A DNA stretch of 64,000 bases. Source: Maylandia zebra. Lineage: Eukaryota > Chordata > Actinopteri > Cichliformes > Cichlidae. The notes under the pieces are model-generated. The model did not search any database. It saw only the letters and a list, made by a program, of their open reading frames with translations, and was not told where the DNA came from. Made by a program: the position numbers and the translations under genes. Positions 1-16,689 of the stretch are shown here, piece by piece (position 1 is the first letter of the stretch; the number at the start of each line of letters is the position of its first letter). The stretch covers positions 7,593,056-7,657,055 of the forward strand of contig NC_135187.1 of the NCBI RefSeq assembly GCF_041146795.1, read 5' to 3'.

Positions 1-199
1 CCCTAAAAAGGGGAAGAAATTAGTTTCTTTTACTGATAAATATAGAATCTGATTTAATGTTGCAGAAGTAACTTACTGGAAATGTTTTGTATCAGCGTGC
101 GAGGTCATGCCAGGCTTGTCTGTCTGTTTGCTTAGCTGTCTTAAACCATAAATGCTTTAACTACAGTTACCTTTGTGTCAATCCCTCCATCCTTTGCAG

Positions 200-5348
<5,149 letters not shown>

Positions 5349-7130
5349 AGCAGCTTCTCACCCATCTGCCTGCAAAGCATCACCACGTTTTCTCAGACAC
5401 ACACACACTCTGTGTCCACAGCTGTCCACCATGCTGCTTTGCTATCTTCTTCCATGGTCTGTTTCTGTACAGTAAATCCACTGAGCAAACCCTTCGTTGT
5501 TTAGGTGTCAGGGTCGAAACTACGACAGGAGATTGTTACACACACCGAATCGTCCCGCTGCTGCTCGGGTGGTTTTAGAAGGTTCAATAGTCGGGGCTGG
5601 TCCTCTGTATTATAAGCTTTTGTTAACCATTTTTTTTTCATTTTTGTTTTCTTTGTTTTTATTTATTTGGCTAGGTAAAATCATTATATACCTGTTTTTC
5701 CCCCCTCACTTTTAAGATTATTTTTTTATTCAGTGTTTTTAAATGAGTGCACGCTGCCTGAACAAGACTAGAACTGGGCCCCTCATCACAGGTCATCACA
5801 GTAGGACTTTAATTTAACTCAGGATGGGAGAACAGTTGCAGGGACATTGACATTATTTTAGTCCAGTCCTCTACCTAAGTTACAAATCAAACCTTCAGCT
5901 GTTGTTGTTTTAGCTGCAGATGGAAGAAAAAAACAGGCCAGTGCCAGATAAATGTCAGTTTGCCTCGTGTTGGAAACGAGCATCCTTACAGGTGTGTCTG
6001 CTAAAGGAACTAAACGCTTCTCTGACTAAACTATATATACCCAACAAGGAAGGAGTCTTAATTTTTTTGAGGCTTGAGACCCTTTCTCAGTTTTTAACCA
6101 TGTTTTTACTTTTAAAATTAGGTCCCACATTGTCGGCCACAGAGGCATATTTGTAGGAAAGGGCACTTAAGTGCAACTCGAAAAGAAGGCATCACTTTTC
6201 AGGAAAATAGTTTTAGACCTATTAGGGTTGGGGGAAAAGAAATGGCCTCCTCAGAAATGTTTCTAGATGGCTGGACAGAAGCGTGGCTGCTCGTTCTCCT
6301 TCTTCACAGGTAATTTGGCTGCGTTCGCCTGATCATGAAATGTCAGGAAAAGGTTCAGACAGTACTTTTAGTCTTAGATCAGTGTTGTGAAAGAAGATTG
6401 CAAAAGTTCCCCATAATGTGCAAGTGGAGGTGGAGACTTTATATTTAAAAAAAAAAAAAAAAGTCTTTTCTTTAAGCAAGCAGAAAAGGAAAACTTTCAA
6501 CCTTCCCCAAAGACATGTTTGAATTTCAGCCTTCTCTGGAAACGGCTCTGTGTTCTGCTGTTTTAACTAAACCAAAAACGTAGTTATTTCTTTACTATAT
6601 TTCCATATTTGCTTCCTTTTTAAGATTCAATTCTGTGATATGAAGTCAGTGATATGAACATATAAATTGGTGTTACAGTCTGAAATTATTCAGACTTTTA
6701 ATGGCTTAAAAACAAGAAGCAGAGAATTATCTGATTGGTCCCTCATCCGGTTTTTGTAGTTGTGTGGATATGAAAGCCTCGAAACTTCAGTTAAAACTTA
6801 GCAGAAAAATTGATTTAGATGCAAATCATGTCCAGATATCAGAAAGCTGTTTTTGTCTTTTTTGGGGTTGTTTTTTTTGTTTTTTTAAATCCTCCTTGGT
6901 TTGGAAATGTGGCGCTTGAGTATTTGTCTCACTGTTGATTAAAGGCAGCAGAGAAACAAATGAAAGCTCTGGCGAGTTCGTGTTTATTTATAAGGTTGTC
7001 TTTGGATGAGATTGGAGTTACTCTAAAGTCGTGGTGATGGTGCGAGGATAAATGGAGCTGGGCTATCAGCTCATCAGTGCTGACGTAAGAGGAAGCATAT
7101 CTGTAGGCAAGCAGGGAAATCCCTTTAAGC

Positions 7131-7325
7131 TGAGTGTGTGTGTGTGTGTCTGTGTGTGTGTGTGTGTGGTACTCCTGTGTTCTTGAGGACCAACTCTGAT
7201 TTAACCCCCGTGATGGTGAGGATGTTCTTCCTGTCCTCACTGCATTGTTTTGTTTTTTTTCTTTAAGTAGTTGGAGCCCAGAGAGTGAGTGTGTATGTGT
7301 GTGTGTGTCTGTGTGTGTGTGTCTG
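7131..7325. repeat. Two interrupted (GT)n microsatellites
   Basis: GT runs lie at about 7131-7168 and 7288-7322, each interrupted by a CT. The minus strand reads as poly Thr-His here, which produces a false open reading frame. Confidence 0.9.
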
Positions 7326-7485
7326 AGAATACTCCCACCTACAGTCTGAACAGCCAGTGTTTTAGGAATAGAGCAGCCAACAATACTGATTTTTAGTACG
7401 CAGTACAGACCACTTGAAAGTTTGTAGTATAGTATATTTGATACTATTGTACCATTGCCTCCACCTGCTCTTTTCCTCCACCCCA

Positions 7486-7487
<2 letters not shown>

Positions 7488-7515
<28 letters not shown>
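7488..7515. repeat. Poly(T) tract, 28 bases
   Basis: There is an uninterrupted T run of about 28 bases in the presumed gsk3a 3' UTR. It could be the poly(A) relic of a minus-strand retroposed sequence, but no such element was recognised next to it. Confidence 0.8.
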
Positions 7516-7520
<5 letters not shown>

Positions 7521-8735
7521 TGCTCCACACGTTCACATTAATTTTACACAAGGAGAATCACTCTTCCCCGCCAGCCGCTTCATTTGTTTGTGGCGCGTTA
7601 AAGCCGGCTGCATCCCCCTTTCTCTGCTGTAAGAGCCCAACCAGCACGTTTGATCGACTCTGCGGGTCGACAGCGTTCACACGCAGAGCTGTCAGTCTTT
7701 TCTGACGCAATGAAAAGCTGTGACCAAGCCTGAGGAGAGGACTCAAATGTGGCTGGTTTCAGAAGCCATTTTACTTCCTAACTCCCCTCCTCCTCTTATC
7801 GCACGTGTAAATATCACTGATTTTTATTTGTTCCTCTTTTTACTTTTATTACAGAGTTGTTTATATCTTATTTCCCCTCATTAAGCTGTCTTAGTTCCTG
7901 CATTTTTGTAAATAATTTTTTTCACTATCCAAAATGTAAATACTGCAAAAGTGAAAAGGAAAAAACAAAACAGCCACTCCTCATGTTTGTTGACGATCTT
8001 TCTCTCTCCTTCTCTTTCTTGTGTACCAGTGAAACTGTTTAGTAGCTCGTCCTGTTTCTCCTTTAGTCCTCTGTGGACTGACTGACTGCTGAATGAGCCT
8101 CTTATAAGGGTTCTGTTCCATAATGCTCTCTCTCAGCTCACCGAGTGTGAATATAATCAGCTAATCTGACGCCTGTAAAGGACTGAGCCATTTAAAAGCA
8201 GCATCCTGGGTTTGAGTCTATCCCGAGAAGCCAGCCAGTGACGTCAATAAATGTGAAATGTCCAGAACATTAAACCATTAAAGTGAGACTTAAGGGGTTT
8301 ATTTTTGATTTAAGTGTGATTATATCTAAAAGAGCTGTTTATGTACAGGATGTTCCACTTACTCCCACCTGCACTAATTCAATCCTCCAACAGGTCCTTT
8401 TCCTGCAGCTTTTCCCAGAAAGAGGAAAAACATAAAAAAGCAAAAGAAAATCTCTTTGCAGGTTGTGCAGGTCATATTTACAGTAGTCATTACCTTTTGA
8501 CTGTAGATGGCGAACACCAGCAAGCCTAATCCTTATAGCACAGATAAAGTAATGCACTCATTTTCATTATTAGGCTAAGTAATTGCTCCTGTTACTGCTT
8601 CACAGGGGGTAGAGTACAAAGTACAAGCAGCCCATAACAATTCAGTGAAGGTCAGTGCACAGTGTAGTTATTTTATTCCTCAAACTCAAACGCACCACTC
8701 TCACTCATTTCAGTCATAGAGTTTGGTTTGTTAAG

Positions 8736-9147
8736 CACAGACTGTATATAAAAGATGGACGTAGCCGCTGATTCTGAAAAGCGAAGCCAAGGTTCTGGTT
8801 GCTTAGATGACCCATCAGTGTATTTATCACCTCTTCACACGTCAGTCATTGGTATCCTTCGTTTCAGTCTCTTCAATCACTCGTCTTGAAGTGTAGTTTG
8901 TTTTTGGACACGCCCACTTGTCTGTTGTTACTGCAAGTCTCTGAACATGGTGCTTATTGGTTAACAAGTTGCGATCTTGCTTTTCTTTCATTTCACAGTC
9001 GGGTCTACCCCCTCACTATGATGTCTCGTTACAGAAAGCTAAGATGGCGACAGTGAAAATATCTGCTCAGGGGCTTTATAACATGACCTCACTAACCAAC
9101 GGGTGACCTGACAGGAGTTATGTCCATCATTTATTTACAGTCTGTGG
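8736..9147. mobile_element. MITE with ~25-bp terminal inverted repeats
   Basis: The left end at 8736-8760 starts CACAGACTGTATATAAAAG and the right end at 9122-9147 is its near-perfect reverse complement. The interior, 'gctgattctgaaaagcgaag', matches a short non-autonomous DNA transposon family I know from many fish genomes. It encodes no transposase. Related partial copies occur at about 29200-29450, 31480-31730 and 39856-40440. Confidence 0.8.
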
Positions 9148-10141
9148 CATAAAGTTGAAAGTTAACTCTTAGCTTCTCCAGCTCCAGTTAAGAACTTTTA
9201 TCAGAGTTCATAAAGCTCTTTAGTGTTTTTTGTTTATTTTTATGTGTGGTTGTACTTCCTGTATTTCTTGCCTTGTAAGTGGAGCAGGTTTAAAAAGCAC
9301 CTGAGATTTACATGTCCTACTGAGTTATATGATGGTGCTTTATTAGGTGCCTCTGTGTCTCCCCCATTATACGAAATGTGTCCTTCAGTGTTGGCGCTCT
9401 GAGGCTTAACCACAGCTCCAGTTGTCATCGTCATAAGGAGCTTGGAGGAGTGTTGGTGACTTTCCAGGATTAACAGGTTTTCACTTTTGACTTTCACTTG
9501 CCTCAATCTATGCGTTTATAAACTGCTTGGTTATGGTTTCGGAAAATTTTCGTGCTTTTTACCCAGAGCATCACAACACAGATGCCAGCAGGTTTGACAA
9601 TGCAGTCTTAACTGACGCCTCGGGATCAGAGCGAGCGTCTCATTAATTCTCATTTTGGAACAGAACTCTTTTTGCTTGTGACAGTTTGCAAAATATGATT
9701 ACTGTGCAGTATCGAGAGGAAAAGTGTCGAGCGATCTCACAGGTGTTTAGTTGGGTTAGAGTCCAGCTAGTACTCAACATGTGGGCATTTTTGTGTTTAT
9801 GCGCTGTGTGGCATTCAGAATCGCTGCTAACGATCACAACAGGGTGGACATGGGCGCCTGTGTTACGACAGACCTATCAGGTGTGTGTGGATGTACATTA
9901 CTGACAGTTTCATGAAGTCTGAATCTCAGAAATTGTTCTTAAATTCTCTGAAAACTCAGATGTTAATATTACCTCCTTTAAAAAAACAAAAATCACATCT
10001 GTTAATTTTTTATTTAATCTGTTTACTTTAGTGTCACTCTGGCCCGTAGACCACTGAGCCTGAGTGCTGGAGGGAGAGGGAGAGAGAAACAAACAAGTCT
10101 GTCTCTGTTCTGTGTGCGTACGATATGGACTCATTTACTGT

Positions 10142-10147
10142 AATAAA
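10142..10147 (+). terminator. Poly(A) signal AATAAA with GT-rich downstream element
   Basis: The canonical hexamer is followed within about 30 bases by GTGGGTTGTCTTGTTTGTG, a typical GU-rich downstream element. It is the strongest plus-strand 3' end signal between gsk3a and the lectin gene. Confidence 0.5.
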
Positions 10148-10165
10148 GTGATGAAACTGTGTCAC

Positions 10166-11520
10166 AGCGTGGGTTGTCTTGTTTGTGACTTGGATTAAAA
10201 GTTAAAAAACATTTATCCACAGCTCGAGCTCTTTGTGGGCCAAACCTGCAGAAACAAGCTTGTCCTCAGACTGAGATGTCTCACTTCTGCTTACTTTGGT
10301 AGACCGTCACCTAATACATCACTTTAAATCACATCCCTGATTAAAGGGTGAACAATTATATTGGACTCTGTCTGCGAGTAAATTTCAGTGTCTTGGTATC
10401 TTCCCCCCCCAGTTCCTTGCTTAAAGACCTACTGTGGCTTGAAGGGCCACAAACACAAGTTGGGGGCCCCACCCAAGAGGGAAAATGAAAGGGACACAGT
10501 TCAGCATCAAGTCTGTTAAGCTTCACGAATATTGATCTTGTCAGTTAAGTAGCAGAGAGGGTTTTAATCACTTTAAGCTTCTTTGCTGTCAATTAAATTA
10601 ACTGGTCCACTAGAGGTTCAACAATCAGACAACCCCCAAAAGGAATGGTTTCACAGGTGGAATCCACTGACATTTTTTCCCCTCCTCATCTACTCTGGGG
10701 GGTTGTTTTCATGTTTTGCATAGTCTACTGTCACTACTGGTAGCTGTACCCTACAGAGGTTGTGCAAGTAGTCCAATTTCTGGATTCACAGAAGTACGTC
10801 CCATTGCTAGGTTTGCTATGTCACCCAGCACAGCACATAGAGGAGAGTCCAGGAGACGGACAGTTACTCCACAGCGTGTTAGGTCCTTATCAGTGTGACC
10901 AGTATCTGGTTTTACAAGTAGAGACAGAATGAACACAAAACCCCTTTTTCCCTTTGATAATTTTCATTTGTATCACATGATGTTGCATCCTTTTGTTGCT
11001 AACACATCTATCTAGAAGTATAGATATCCAGGAGTCTTCCTGTTGAGTTGTTTTCAAAGTATTCCTTTCTACACAGCATCTCAAGGGAGGAAACTGAGTT
11101 TGGTGATGTCCCTGAGTTCTAGGCTTCAGGCAGTCATTGACTGCAAACTTTAATCCAAGTATTAAAAACAATCATAGAAATACTGAATTATGCTGGTTTG
11201 TTCAATCAAATCTGCATTGTTGGGTTTAAAATCCCCTGTAGTGATGTACGCAGGCAAAACTACAAGACTTCTGTGTTTAGGGCCATAATTTGTTGGACAG
11301 TGGCGTACCTATTGAAGTGGTCAAGAAGTGAAGACTTTGCAGACGCTACAGAACTTTCATGAATTTGCTTGGTCATCGGTGCAGGTGTGCACTTTTTGGA
11401 ACAAAACACCTGTTTTGGAGTCTTCAGAACAGTTATTGATTTATTTATTTATTTTAAGTCATTTTTTAACCGTGCCTAATTCAATCAGTAACCATAAGTA
11501 AAAAATTGTTTCCTTGTTTC
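10166..11520. other. Intergenic DNA between gsk3a and the lectin gene
   Basis: About 1.35 kb without a convincing gene. It holds one decayed Tc1-like transposase fragment (10735-10940), a short C run near 10404 and otherwise unremarkable AT-rich sequence. Confidence 0.6.
10735..10940 (+). mobile_element. Decayed Tc1/mariner-like transposase fragment
   Basis: The plus-strand translation at about 10770-10898 contains RPIARFAMSPSTAHRGESRR and RTVTPQRVRSL. These resemble the N-terminal helix-turn-helix region of fish Tc1-like transposases ('VARRFAVSPSTV...RR...T..Q'), and GACAGAATGAACAC further on recalls the 'R.RMST' stretch. Frame breaks, no DDE domain and no terminal repeats show it is a dead fragment. 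The family call is from memory. Confidence 0.5.
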
Positions 11521-11526
11521 TTCTTG

Positions 11527-11534
11527 TATATAAG
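11527..11534 (+). promoter_or_regulatory. TATA box of the C-type lectin gene
   Basis: TATATAAG lies about 30 bases upstream of a short leader exon whose likely 5' end is near 11560. The leader's donor is at 11594 (GTGCCT). It splices to the acceptor TTTGCAG at 11659, 23 bases before the ATG. Confidence 0.65.
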
Positions 11535-11682
11535 AGTTTGTTATTTCACAGGACTCCAGAATTCAGCCGAGAGGTTAAACTTCACTGAAGCAGGTGCCTG
11601 AACTTTCTGTTCTTTCCTTTGGGTTTGTTTGAATTTGTATTTATTAATTTTCTTTGCAGCAGTCCATCACCCAAAACAAGCT

Positions 11683-14251
11683 ATGAGGGTATTTTTCCTT
11701 CTTTTTGCCAGCGTTGCTTTGTGCATCACAACAGGTGAGACTTATCACAACAAAGAAAACCATTGAACAGAAAAAAAATCATAGCGACATATATGATGCA
11801 CGTCTTTTCATAAACTACTTTGTTGTTGACAAATGCTTAACTTCAGTCTAAATACTCTTTCACAGCAAATCCAGTGCCTGACATGAAGCAAGGTAAAAGT
11901 CCTTGTGATGCATCTTTAACATTAAGTAGGTCAAAGTTAGTTACTGCCAGCACAGAGGCTACATAGAGGTAACTTTTTCTCCAGATAAGTATTTTCTATG
12001 TTTTGTGGCTTTGTTCGTGCAATAACAACTGGAAGAAAATGGTACAAATGTGTAAGTAACTGTGTTCCCTGCAGGTCAGTGCCACTTCTACTGTCCTGCT
12101 GCACATGCAAAGCTGACAATGTACATTAAAACCTACATTTGATCCATTCTTGTTATGTTCTGTACTAGAGTCACCACTGGAGCTGATCCCTGCTCAGCAA
12201 AACAGGACTGATGGTAAGGGAGAATATTTCTTAACTTGTCTGTCCTTCAATCACGGGTCCTCTACCGGAGGCCTGGGAACTTCAGGGTACTGTACAGTAT
12301 CCATGCTGCTCCTAAGACTTTCCTCTTCTATACAGAAATCTCAGATATCATTCTGAGTTTGGGGGTCACTGCACCAAATGCTCTGATTACTACGAGGAGC
12401 AGATCTTCTGCACCAGCTCTCTCAGGTATTTCTCAAGCTTCTCATGTTCCTTCTTCCTAATGTTGCTATCACTACGGCCTTCTTGCTCTGCTTGTCCACC
12501 ACTACAATGTCCATTTAATTAGCCATAACCAGTTTGTCTCACAGGATCATTCTCAACCACCTTAGGGGGTGTATCTCTTTGGGACATTTAGGCCATACTC
12601 AGCACAGATGTTCCTGTATATTGTTATGTAGTAGGACTCCAACTTTTCCCTATTCTCATCCCCTGTGCACTTATGCCATAGCCTTGTACCAGTAGCCTCA
12701 ACACCTGACGTGAGTCTTGCTAGTCCAGGCAACTTCAGTTATATATCTCCCACTCATGTACCGAGGTAGGCTTTGGGGGGCTTAACCTACAGCAAGCTGG
12801 ACTGAAAGGTTTGATAGCACAGGAACAAGCTCTGAGCACAAGCTCCAGCTGTGTAAAGAAGCCCCTGAGCAACCCAGCACATAACAGCAGGGTGCAAGAA
12901 GCTAGCAAGATTACACGGGTCTTCCAGATACAGGCAGACAAACTCTGATGATGGCTAACCAACTGGGCTCAGTAGTGGTGAACAACCAGAGGAAGATGGC
13001 TGTGGTGTTAGATGTAGCTATACAAAGTGCTAGCAATATCAAGAAGAAGGAGCACGAGAACCTTGAGAAATACCAAGAGCTGAGAAAGTAGCTGGAGAAG
13101 ATGTGAAGGGTGAAGGCAACAGTGGTCACCGTGGTAATCCAAGCCCTCGGTCAGTGACCCCCAAACTGAGCGAGCGACTCCGGCAGATCACAGGAATGTC
13201 ATCCAAGATCTCTGTAACAGGAACAGCAAACAGTGCGGCACTAGGAACAGCAAAAATACTGCGCAGGACCCTCAAGCTCCTAGGCCTCTGGTAGAGGACG
13301 TGAGCGTGAAGGATAAAGACTCGCCTCCATGGCAATTGTGTAATTTTTTTCATTATATATAAAAAAGAAATTATAACTTATATAAATTATAAAATGTAAA
13401 GAAACTCTCTGAATTAAGTCTATTGTCTATGGAATACCAGCACTTTTCCCAGGGAACTGTCCCCCTGAGTTTCATGAGCACTGGGAGCGATGCTTCGGAT
13501 TCTTTAATATCCCCCGGCCTTGGATAGATGCCGAGGTAACCGTGTTACATCATAATTCTACTGAAGACCTTCAGAAATTACTCAGAAATCCATTATATTT
13601 TTCATAGTTAAAAAGTAACTTAAGCGTGCAGTTACCATTGAAGTCTGAGGCACTGTGTTTGCCTGTGATGTGTCTGCTTTTACAGGAATATTGTCGGTCA
13701 TTTGGTGCAAACCTTGCCTCCATCCATGAATGGGATGAGTATGATTTCGTAATAAATCTCATGAATGAAATGGGATACAATGGTCCGGCCTGGATTGGCG
13801 CCTTTGATGCTGTCAGGGTAATGTAAAATGCAATTAATTGTTATTATAGCAGAACATTTATGCTAAAGAATGAATGTCTCCCTGCTTGTTGTAAATACGT
13901 GCCTTGACTGTTGTTGTGATTTTATTTTTACAGCTGAATTCTTCTTACATTGCTTGACGCTGCTTGTCTTTTTTGTTTTTTACAGTTTGGAGATTGGCTA
14001 TGGAGTGATGGTTCAGTAACTGATTTACTCATGGCCCCTGACTTGCTAAAGAGCTGGAATAAATGGGGACGTTGCCTTGCAATAGGTATATTGTAACGTG
14101 ACTAAATCAAGTGACTGCAGAAATGCATTTTGAAATATAAAGCAGAATGGTCACTCCTCTTGTTTTCTTATCAGATTACCCCACACCGAAACGTCATCCT
14201 TGTGGAGAGAGTCTTCCTTTCATTTGTGCATTTAGACCAGGGCTGTGTTAA
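11683..14251 (+). CDS. Small secreted C-type lectin-like protein (7 coding exons)
   Basis: Coding exons are 11683-11734, 11866-11892, 12169-12213, 13453-13535, 13686-13817, 13986-14085 and 14175-14251. They give 516 nt and 171 residues, ending in TAA. The start is MRVFLLLFASVALCITT, a clear signal peptide, so the product should be secreted. A short variable stalk follows, then a single C-type lectin domain beginning GNCPPEFHEHWERCFGF. It has the conserved YCRSFGANLASIH, GPAWIG, WSDGS and FICAF blocks and the usual cysteines. The layout resembles fish ladderlectin/nattectin-type lectins and type II antifreeze proteins. I see neither the EPN/QPD sugar-specificity triplet nor a canonical WND (WNK instead), so calcium-dependent sugar binding is doubtful. 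Exact orthology is unknown. Confidence 0.88.
12248..13305. mobile_element. Pair of inverted LINE ORF 3'-end fragments in lectin intron 3
   Basis: Plus-strand 12870-13295 encodes a decayed retroelement C-terminus: ITRVFQIQADK, VVLDVAI, NIKKKEHENLEKYQEL, then AALGTAKILRRTLKLLGLW. The reverse complement of about 12248-12620 is homologous to it, with 'NIRKKEHEKLEKY' and the same closing stretch. The two copies face tail-outward with about 330 bases between their alignable parts. The peptide is one I know from fish non-LTR reverse transcriptases, but I cannot name the clade. Both copies have stops and frameshifts. Confidence 0.75.
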
Positions 14252-14311
14252 GCACTTACCTGCAATCAATCACATGAAACCAAAATCTAAAATTCCTTTC
14301 CTTATTTGCAA

Positions 14312-14317
14312 AATAAA
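14312..14317 (+). terminator. Poly(A) signal of the lectin gene
   Basis: AATAAA lies 61 bases after the lectin stop codon, followed by GTGGTTTCTCTT. This fits a short 3' UTR. Confidence 0.75.
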
Positions 14318-14629
14318 AGTGGTTTCTCTTCAATCATAGCTCAGTTCTGTTTTATTTATTTATTTCTCTTCGTGCATTGCCCCGGGGTACATCAGCATAA
14401 TATGTATATGAATGTCATGGTACAAAGGAGGGTTGATACAGTCTCATATATGAATCGGGACTGCTTTTTATTTTCATAAAATGTCGACTGTTTGATGAGG
14501 TCTTCTCTCATGGTACCCCCGGTATAGATCAGTGTCATCAGCATACAGCAGGGTCTTTACATCAGGATAAACAGAAGGACATGATATGATCTAAACAACA
14601 CACCCAATAACACTTTGCCTTGTGGCTTC

Positions 14630-15545
14630 CCTCATGGTTAATGTACTCCTAGACCCAGTGCCAAGCCTGGTTAAATGGTGAAGGCTGCATCAGGAAGGGC
14701 ATCCAGTATACAATCTTTCCCAAATCAAACATCCAAAATCAAAGTATTTCTCTACCAGACCAGATGGAGCCCTGATTAACAACAACTGCCTCCTGTGCTA
14801 TTGGCTAATAGTATGCCAGTGGAAACGGTGATATTGTTGACACTTAAATGTAGAGACTATGACTGGTTAAGAGAGAGAGCAGGATGATATGACATGGAGA
14901 AGGAAGGTAGATGTGTGAAAAAAGACCAAGAGGAAGAGAAACAAGGCTGGGAGCGTTAGAAGTAGATTTAAGGTGTTCTATCATGCTGTAGATAGGAAGA
15001 AAATGGGGTAGAGTTAATCTTGAAGGAAGAGCATGTTAGTAATGTTCTGGAGGTACAGAGAGAGTCAGACAGGAGTTTGAAACTAAAAAATTGAAGGGCT
15101 GATGTCAGTGTATATGCCCCACAGATTGGATATCAATTAAGAGAAAGAAAAATTCTGGAGTAAGTTGGATGAAGTGATAGAGATTGTAAAATGTAGCTAG
15201 GCAGCATCAGATGATAGTCTGTCGGACAACTTTAGAAATCCAAAAGAAGAAGTGGGTGAAGACAGAGTCAAGGATTAAATGGTGGAAGTACAAGAAAGGA
15301 GAATGTTGAGAACTCTTCTAAACCACTCTCTGAGGTGTTTGAAACATCCTCTGGACAGAGGAAAGAAAATAAGGAGACTTGGTGATGTAATGAGGAAGTG
15401 CAGGAAAGTTTTCAAAGGAAAACAGCAAAGAAAAAGTAGGATAGTCAGGAAGATGCATAAAGTTGACAGGAGTACTGAGAGGCGCCATGTACAACAAAGA
15501 GAGAGGAGGAAAAACAAAGGCTTAAAAATCAGAATACCTTTATAA
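14630..15545 (+). mobile_element. 5'-truncated, decayed LINE fragments
   Basis: The motif 'gcatcaggaagggcatcc' (14688-14705) and the stretch from about 14870 ('ggatgatatgacatggagaa') to about 15200 ('tatgccccacagattgg', 'ctggagtaagttggatgaag') match the endonuclease region of a LINE common in fish. The 15279-15545 segment continues with a basic open stretch. Frame breaks are frequent and no intact reverse transcriptase is present. Confidence 0.6.
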
Positions 15546-15774
15546 TCCCTAAGGAAATTATGTGAAAATTAGAGTAAGTTGTATCGGAGGCAGGACATTA
15601 AGGAAAGAGAAAAAGACTTCCATTAATTGGGTGGGCTTTTGTTTTACAGATTGAAACCAAGCATAAAATGAAATAAAAAATCACAACTATAATAACTCAG
15701 GTGTATCACAACGTCACTCGTTCGGGGCTAGATAGTTATATTATCTCTGGATGAACGTGAAGCTCCGCCCCGGT

Positions 15775-15789
15775 CCAGCAGGGGGCGCT
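15775..15789 (+). promoter_or_regulatory. CTCF-like motif upstream of znf706
   Basis: CCAGCAGGGGGCGCT is an exact match to the core vertebrate CTCF consensus as I remember it. It lies about 60-100 bases upstream of the znf706 leader exon. Confidence 0.6.
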
Positions 15790-15839
15790 GCTGGTCTCGT
15801 CGCATTTCAAAGCTTAGATAAAAGCCTCCGCAGCTTCCT

Positions 15840-15899
15840 TTAGCACATTAAAAAAAAGAGATAACGACAAAGGAGCGAAGGCAGAGCCGCATCTCGAAG
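15840..15899 (+). other. znf706: znf706 non-coding first exon and promoter region
   Basis: The leader ends at 15899 before donor GTAAAA and joins the acceptor at 17257. Surrounding sequence from 15760 to 16110 is richer in CpG than its flanks, with a TATA-like GATAAAAG near 15817. The exact transcription start is a guess. Confidence 0.5.
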
Positions 15900-16689
15900 G
15901 TAAAACCGCAGAAAAAAAATCTTCCTGTTAGGGACCTGTTATTTATTCTGGCGTATTTTAATCCGGATTTGTACTCAACACTGCTTCGTCTTTAGTATAA
16001 AAACACCGCACAGCTCTGTAACTCGCGATCACGTGTAATATCAGCTTCCCTAGCTAGCTCAGCTAACAGGGTTAGCAAGGCGGCCCCGGCTGAGGAGAGG
16101 CCCGCTGGCGGTGATGACGGTTTTCAGCTGTTTATTTAACATTTTGTCAGGAAAACAATACAAAGTCAGTGGCATCAGTTAGTTATTAGTAACCTGTTAG
16201 AGGCTCTCTCCTCGGTCGTCGAGGGTAGCTGCTGTTAACGATCTTTAAAGGACTGAAAGTTGTGATGATTTGACGCCTTTACTTTACTTTACCATCTTAG
16301 TAACGCCCCCCAGGCAGTTATGTTTGAAGTGATAAGTAAATCAAGTTTGGTTGTTGGTCCCCGGGACCATAAAATCTGTGTTGATGCGTTTGGAATCGCT
16401 GTATAATTCAAATCGTTTAAAATGTGTGAAAAGTTGTATCTGCAGTCGCATCCAGACACTGCTACAGCAAGTCACCTGAGAGATTATTTTTGAGTAGATA
16501 TATAATATATTTATGTTATAACGACTAACCTGCCTACATTTTCGATGATTATATCAGTAACTCTTCTTACTACTGACACCGTAGTACTGCAGTCACATCA
16601 TCTAGTTGATCTTCTGAGGGTACGTGAGGTCACATAGTCCGGTTTCAAGCTTCGGTCAGTTCCTCTCGCATTCAGTGATCCTTCTTCTA

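Larger units (their letters stand above)
5349..10165 (+). other. gsk3a: Putative long 3' UTR of gsk3a
   Basis: After the gsk3a stop there is no further gene on this strand for about 6 kb. Candidate poly(A) signals are AATAAA at 8246-8251 and, better, AATAAA at 10142-10147, which is followed by a GT-rich stretch. The interval holds GT microsatellites, a 28-base T run at 7488-7515 and a MITE at 8736-9147. The transcript may end earlier. The extent is an inference from signals only. Confidence 0.35.

Noticed and set aside
6929..7486. Minus-strand 185-codon open frame with poly Thr-His
   Set aside because: It is made open by two GT microsatellites and has no recognisable domain or splice support.
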